From JAMORN01 sp027063545 [NCBI: bacterium] (lineage in GTDB: Bacteria > JAMORN01), in contig JAMORN010000081.1 in the NCBI GenBank assembly GCA_027063545.1, positions 1 through 10,184 on the forward strand: a DNA stretch of 10,184 nucleotides. Reading direction: 5' to 3'. Positions 6,368-10,184 of this stretch are shown one piece after another (within the stretch, counting starts at the first letter, position 1; every line of letters begins with the position of its first letter). The notes under the pieces were generated by a model. It ran no database searches. It saw only the letters and a list, made by a program, of their open reading frames with translations, and was not told where the DNA came from. A program made the position numbers and the translations under genes.

Positions 6368-7129
6368 TTATAATATAATTCCTACCATTATATCAAAATA
6401 AGGTGATACACCACCTGTTTTACTATTTGTTTCATCTGACACAACAGCATTAAAACTTGCTCCGAGATCGATAAATAATATTGGTACAGCAGGTGGGTGA
6501 AGTCTTATACCAGCAGACCCACCTACAAAGGTAGCGCTTCTATATTCATCAATTGATGGGTTATTATCTGGAGGAGCATATAATTCTCCCCAAAAACCTA
6601 ATTCTCCTATAACAGAAAACATTTCATTCATCTTTTGTCCCATACCTAAGCCTATTGCAACTTTAGAATCTGCACCATTAAATCCTACTCTTCCTGAAAT
6701 AGAAACAACACTTTTAAAATATGATGTATTTCTAATATATTGAGTATAGAATAATCCTAACTGATTTTTTCCTGCAAGTCCAAATCCTAAAGCAACATTA
6801 GGCATAAGTCCAAACTTAAATCCTAGTCTTAAATCAGATATATGCTCAAGTATAGAAGCCTGAACCTGCCAACCACTTCCTAATCCAAATGAAATCTCAT
6901 GAAGTCCGGCAACAAAGCCATACATTGGATCAACATCTGGTAAAGCTGTATAGTAAAGATGGGTTGGAGTTGTTGAAGCTAAAGTAGTCTCAGCAGAATG
7001 ATAAGTCTTTTTTGTATTAGATGAATTTCCTTCATCATATATAACAGATGATTCCTTTGTATTACCAGCATATATTGATATATTTGCAAAAATAATTACT
7101 AGCAAAATATAAATTATAAATTTTTTCAT
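6368..7129 (-). CDS. Outer-membrane beta-barrel protein, exported
   Basis: A 253-residue exported protein of no family I can name. Residues 1-21 are a Sec signal peptide (MKKF, hydrophobic IIYILLVIIFANI, cleavage after IYA). A polar Ser/Thr/Asn-rich linker (22-56) precedes a barrel-like region. There Gly and aromatic residues alternate with polar ones in strand-length blocks, for example GFVAGLHEISFGLGSG (71-86), LRLGFKFGL (100-108), NVALGFGLAG (111-120), VVSISGRVGF (141-150), SKVAIGLGMG (155-164), FVGGSAGIRL (201-210) and PYFDIMVGIIL (243-253). The last residue is Leu, where many barrels end in Phe, Tyr or Trp. No lipobox is present. AGGAGG sits five bases before ATG. It lies between the degenerate HD-GYP gene (17 nt) and the HDOD gene (20 nt), both on the same strand. 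It shows no obvious sequence likeness to the other barrel protein at 3445-3924 beyond general composition. Function unknown. Confidence 0.85.
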   Translation of the reverse strand: MKKFIIYILLVIIFANISIYAGNTKESSVIYDEGNSSNTKKTYHSAETTLASTTPTHLYYTALPDVDPMYGFVAGLHEISFGLGSGWQVQASILEHISDLRLGFKFGLMPNVALGFGLAGKNQLGLFYTQYIRNTSYFKSVVSISGRVGFNGADSKVAIGLGMGQKMNEMFSVIGELGFWGELYAPPDNNPSIDEYRSATFVGGSAGIRLHPPAVPILFIDLGASFNAVVSDETNSKTGGVSPYFDIMVGIIL

Positions 7130-7146
7130 ACAACCCTCCTATTATT

Positions 7147-8283
7147 TTAAAAATAATATTCTTCTATTGGTGGTATAGGTTCTATTTTTATATTATAAAA
7201 CGTTAAATTTATCTCTATAGGCTTTGGTAATCTTCTACCCTGCTCATCATATAATAAATGTATAACAGGAATCTTATCTTTTCTTTCTATATTATCTCTT
7301 ACTACAACTCCTTTATAATTCGAAAATCTCCCTCTATCTTCAACTTTTACCCAAATTCCCTCTGGATATATATTTAATTTAAATCTTAAGGCTTTTACTA
7401 CATCTATATTAAATTCATCGGGATTTAAGTACAAATCTCTAAGTACATCTCTTAAATTTATATAAAAATCATCATTATTACTATAATTTACATTTTTTTC
7501 GTAAAAAAATACAACTTTTATTATTGAACTAGATAGAGTTATGGTATCCTTTTGAGGAATATTAATAAACTTTTTACTTCCATACTTAACAATCCTACCT
7601 ATAATAATTGGAGAAAAAGGAATCTTAGAGATTAAATAGTAAGAATAATCCCCTATTGCCATAGGAAAAAAATCATTCCAGTAATCGTCTAAATCTTCTA
7701 TTGAAAGAATAAGTCTTCCAGAAAAGAACAATAAAGAAGCTATTAATAAAAAGGACAGCTGGGTTAAATCTAATTTAAGTCGATATCCTGTAATTACAGA
7801 AATTATAGAGATTGAGATAGACCTCCAATAAAGGGATTCATCATATTTTCTTAAAAGTAATAAAGGATATAACAAAAGATCACCATCTCTATTTTCTAAA
7901 TATATATTCCATATATTTTTTATCTCGTCTCTTATTACTCTTGAATAAACTACTCCCTTATAATTATCACTATATATACTAAATCTTTTAAAATAGTCTT
8001 CTTTTATAATATTTTTTACTATTTCTTTTATACATTTTTTATGGTTAATATAGTGTTTTGAATATATCTCTATTTTTTTTGTAAAAAAATCAAAATTTCT
8101 CTGTAAATCATCTTCTATAGTATAATCTACTATAACCTCATCTATTTTTAACTTTTTTAGAATATCTATAACCTCTTTTGTTATTACAACTCCAGGGACT
8201 AATACTGCTACTCTATTTTCATCATATATGTAGGTTGCAATTATATCCCCTTCTTTTAAATCTTCTATTTTTCTCTTTATCAT
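7147..8283 (-). CDS. Degenerate HD-GYP family protein with DUF3391-like N-terminus (pseudo-enzyme)
   Basis: A 378-residue protein whose outline follows HD-GYP cyclic-di-GMP phosphodiesterases, although the catalytic residues are gone. Residues 4-55 resemble the DUF3391 start (IEDLKEGDIIAT, LVPGVVITKEVIDILKKLKI). The middle keeps LLLLRKYDESLYWRSISIS (141-159), the counterpart of the family L-x-x-x-R-x-Y-D-E-Y-T-x-x-H-S. The end keeps IYPEGIWVKV (305-314) and IHLLYDEQGR (341-350), the usual C-terminal strands. Against the consensus, the first His is Arg154, the HD pair is Phe186-Phe187 (SLLFFSGR), the HP histidine is Phe, the HHE motif is KYGSKK (233-238), and GYP is probably NIP (241-243). It cannot be expected to hydrolyse c-di-GMP; it may bind a nucleotide or a partner. 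The frame is uninterrupted, so it is not a decayed gene. ATG overlaps the mtaB stop (ATGA), with GAGG about ten bases upstream. Confidence 0.8.
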   Translation of the reverse strand: MIKRKIEDLKEGDIIATYIYDENRVAVLVPGVVITKEVIDILKKLKIDEVIVDYTIEDDLQRNFDFFTKKIEIYSKHYINHKKCIKEIVKNIIKEDYFKRFSIYSDNYKGVVYSRVIRDEIKNIWNIYLENRDGDLLLYPLLLLRKYDESLYWRSISISIISVITGYRLKLDLTQLSFLLIASLLFFSGRLILSIEDLDDYWNDFFPMAIGDYSYYLISKIPFSPIIIGRIVKYGSKKFINIPQKDTITLSSSIIKVVFFYEKNVNYSNNDDFYINLRDVLRDLYLNPDEFNIDVVKALRFKLNIYPEGIWVKVEDRGRFSNYKGVVVRDNIERKDKIPVIHLLYDEQGRRLPKPIEINLTFYNIKIEPIPPIEEYYF

Positions 8284-9521
8284 ATAATAGTAGCCTCGTA
8301 GAATGGATATTCTAATTTATCTTTTATTTTAATATAATAAATATTATCCCTTCTTAAAAAATTTGATTTAACTTTTATATCTATAAAATTTTCTGTCTTA
8401 CCAGTATAATAAACACCATGTTTTTCCTCTGGAATAAAAGAAAACTCATAATGTTTTATAGATTCTATAAAATTAATCTTCTTTCTTTTACCTAGTTCCT
8501 GAAGAATCTTTAGCCTTCTTTTTTTTTCTTCTGTTGAAATATTATCATTCATTTCATTAAATATCAAACTCCCTTTCCTATGGGAATAGGTAAAAACATG
8601 GTAATGTTCTATAGGTTGACTCTCAAAAAATCTATATATCTCCTCAAAATCCTTTTTTGTTTCTGAAGGGAAACCTACAATAATATCTGTTCCTAACATA
8701 ATCTTTTCATTTATAGATTTAATTTCATATATCAATCTTTTATAAAAATCTAAATTAAAAGGTCTTCTCATTAATCTTAATATCTTTTCACTTCCTGATT
8801 GTATTGGAATATGAAAAAAAGGACAAAGTCTTTTATCTTCTATTGTTAATTTAGCTAGTTCTATATTAAAATCCCAAGGTTCTATTGATGATATTCTTAG
8901 TCTAAACTCTAAAGGTATATTTAAAATTTTATCCACTAATTTTACTAAATTATAACCATTATAATTATACCTAGCTATATTGGTTCCTGTTAATATTATC
9001 TCTTTTACACCATTTTCTAAAACAAAGGTTACCTCTTCTAATATTTCATTTATATTCCTTGAAGTCTCCTTCCCTCTTAAATTAGGAATTATACAATAAC
9101 TACATTTACTATTACACCCTGTCTGTATTAAGATGTTATAGCGTGTTTTAAAATCCTCTATTGAATCTTTTTTTCTATATGCTACATTTTGGATTCCTAA
9201 AATTTCATAAAATTTTGTAAATTTATCTTTATTTTTTATTAATATTATATTCTTATTACTTTTAAAATCATCCTTTATCCCATTACCATCTATTAAGCAA
9301 CCTGATACTATTATTTTAGAATTAGGATAGTTCTTTAATAAAGTCTTTATCTTATAATTTGATTTTCTTTCGGCATTTTTTGTTACCATACATGTGTTTA
9401 ATACTACAATATCTGGGTTACCAAAATCTATGATAAAATCATTTGATAGAGTATTAATCCATCTTTGAATTTCAGATATATTAGTTCTACATCCAATATT
9501 AAAAAAAGCTATTTTCTTCAT
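8280..9521 (-). CDS. mtaB: tRNA t6A37 methylthiotransferase MtaB
   Basis: A radical-SAM methylthiotransferase that would convert t6A to ms2t6A at position 37 of ANN-decoding tRNAs. The 413-residue protein has the three family domains. The N-terminal MTTase domain has cluster cysteines Cys11 (NIGCRTN), Cys44 (LNTCMVT) and Cys75 (VSGCLID). The radical-SAM domain has Cys136, Cys140 and Cys143 (GCNSKCSYC), then ILTGTNIARY (176-185), RISSIEPWD (209-217), FFHIPIQSGSEKILRLMRRP (235-254) and GTDIIVGFPSET (277-288). A short TRAM-like tail with YTGKTENFIDIKV (372-384) follows. The GC-x-x-N opening and length favour MtaB over MiaB (longer, acting on i6A) and RimO. It lies 15 nt after the GalT-like gene and overlaps the next gene by 4 nt. 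No Shine-Dalgarno sequence is visible before its ATG, which is preceded by A/T-only sequence. Confidence 0.93.
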   Translation of the reverse strand: MKKIAFFNIGCRTNISEIQRWINTLSNDFIIDFGNPDIVVLNTCMVTKNAERKSNYKIKTLLKNYPNSKIIVSGCLIDGNGIKDDFKSNKNIILIKNKDKFTKFYEILGIQNVAYRKKDSIEDFKTRYNILIQTGCNSKCSYCIIPNLRGKETSRNINEILEEVTFVLENGVKEIILTGTNIARYNYNGYNLVKLVDKILNIPLEFRLRISSIEPWDFNIELAKLTIEDKRLCPFFHIPIQSGSEKILRLMRRPFNLDFYKRLIYEIKSINEKIMLGTDIIVGFPSETKKDFEEIYRFFESQPIEHYHVFTYSHRKGSLIFNEMNDNISTEEKKRRLKILQELGKRKKINFIESIKHYEFSFIPEEKHGVYYTGKTENFIDIKVKSNFLRRDNIYYIKIKDKLEYPFYEATII

Positions 9522-9536
9522 ATATTATTAATAAAA

Positions 9537-10184
9537 CTAAATACTTAATAACATTTCCTTTAAGTGTTTAGGATCAAAAATAACACTATAATAATTGGAA
9601 GCTAGTTCAAAACCAGCCTCTGTATTTACTCTAAGATATATTCTAAAGAAAGGATAAAATCCCTCTATCTCTATACCTAACGGCTTATAATAGAAAACCT
9701 CATTATATGGAATATTCCATTCCAATTTTGAATAAATCCACCTTAATGAAAATATTAGATCTTCAAAATTTCTTTCTATTACTTCAAAAACTTCTCCTTT
9801 ATCGTAAATTAATATCTCAATACAAGGATACTTACAACCATAAGGTAAATAGATAAAAATTTTTCCTTGATTATATATAATTAAATCTTCTTTTTGTAAA
9901 TATTCCAATCTTTTTTCTAAATACTCTTTATCTTCTTTTAAATGTTTTAATAATCTTTCTATAAAATTACCCCAGAAAAAACTCCCTATTATCTGTTTAT
10001 GCATATGATAGATAGAAGCCCCTGCTTCTTTTAAGTGATTTTCAAAAAGGAAAATATAAGAAATATTGGTAGCATTATATAGATATTTAACATATTCAAA
10101 AGCTGTTTTGTAATAATAATAAAGCTCAATTTTTGACATAAATTTTTTGGTATAAGGAAATAATTCACCATATTTATCTTTATA
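9537..10184 (-). CDS. GalT-like nucleotidyltransferase, C-terminal part (5' end outside window)
   Basis: The last 215 residues of a protein resembling galactose-1-phosphate uridylyltransferase (HIT-fold superfamily). The frame stays open to the window edge. The Met at 10139 has no ribosome site and lies inside conserved sequence, so it is not a start. The active-site block reads FLFENHLKEAGASIYHMHKQIIG, in two parts FLFENHLKEAGAS and IYHMHKQIIG (visible residues 45-67). Its HMHKQ corresponds to the family HPHxQ, and the second His is the expected uridylylated nucleophile. Further matches are YLPYGCKYPCIEILIYDK (about 111-128), PYNEVFYYKP and the near-terminal RVNTEAGFELAS. Differences from the usual enzyme are HMH for HPH and no CxxC zinc pair in the visible half. 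Galactose or other sugar-phosphate turnover is possible; the substrate is open. It is the first visible gene of the minus-strand run. Confidence 0.8.
   Translation of the reverse strand, partial: YKDKYGELFPYTKKFMSKIELYYYYKTAFEYVKYLYNATNISYIFLFENHLKEAGASIYHMHKQIIGSFFWGNFIERLLKHLKEDKEYLEKRLEYLQKEDLIIYNQGKIFIYLPYGCKYPCIEILIYDKGEVFEVIERNFEDLIFSLRWIYSKLEWNIPYNEVFYYKPLGIEIEGFYPFFRIYLRVNTEAGFELASNYYSVIFDPKHLKEMLLSI

Noticed and set aside
6368-7129. The barrel gene and the one at 3445-3924 as duplicates
   Set aside because: They share only a signal peptide and general strand composition; lengths differ (253 and 159 residues) and no common motif could be aligned by eye.
7147-8283. The HD-GYP-like gene as a frameshifted pseudogene
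   Set aside because: The frame is continuous from a DUF3391-like start to the family C-terminal strands, with a normal start, overlap coupling and codon use like its neighbours; the changes are substitutions, not breaks.
10137-10139. ATG as the start of the GalT-like gene
   Set aside because: The frame remains open for 15 more codons to the window edge, no Shine-Dalgarno precedes this ATG, and GalT proteins carry a whole N-terminal half before this point. The gene is treated as partial.
1-10184. A defence island, mobile element or CRISPR array
   Set aside because: No transposase, integrase, direct-repeat array, tRNA or terminal inverted repeats were found, and gene content is mainly housekeeping with uniform base composition.

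Overview
The window reads as ordinary chromosome from an AT-rich, diderm (Gram-negative-type) bacterium. A few lines counted by eye are about a quarter to a third G+C. TAA, TAG and TGA all end genes, so the standard code applies, and most starts carry a good Shine-Dalgarno sequence (AAGGAG type). Two signal-peptide beta-barrel proteins imply an outer membrane. An Fe-S (class I, two-subunit) fumarase, a cluster-type PurF and a two-cluster methylthiotransferase fit an anaerobic or microaerophilic life. Proteins are rich in K, E and I, which could reflect either thermophily or base composition. I cannot name the phylum from this sequence.

Layout. (1) 27-3354, minus strand: a tight four-gene run transcribed as fumarase alpha, fumarase beta, gamma-carbonic-anhydrase-like protein, PurF. 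The last three are joined by 7-nt and 4-nt overlaps. (2) 3355-3444: a 90-bp divergent intergenic region, the only one in the window. (3) 3445-3924, plus strand: a single small outer-membrane barrel gene. It ends at a strong bidirectional hairpin terminator (about 3950-3981) shared with the convergent run. (4) 3958-10184, minus strand: a second tight run with gaps of 20 nt or less. It is transcribed as a GalT-like protein (5' part outside the window), MtaB, a degenerate HD-GYP protein, an outer-membrane barrel protein, an HDOD protein, FtsY and a DUF3109 cysteine-rich protein. The window has no gene-free stretch over 300 bases, and no tRNA, rRNA, CRISPR, insertion sequence or long repeat was seen.

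How the genes fit. The first run combines fumarate/malate interconversion with the committed step of purine synthesis. The second mixes housekeeping (FtsY membrane targeting, MtaB tRNA modification) with two HD-superfamily proteins of signalling type that flank an outer-membrane protein. The most notable points are the HD-GYP protein, which keeps the family architecture but has lost every recognisable metal ligand, and the DUF3109 gene, whose conserved N-terminus extends upstream of its only canonical start codon. I see no clear sign of a wholly new multi-gene system; these are local oddities in a mostly housekeeping region.
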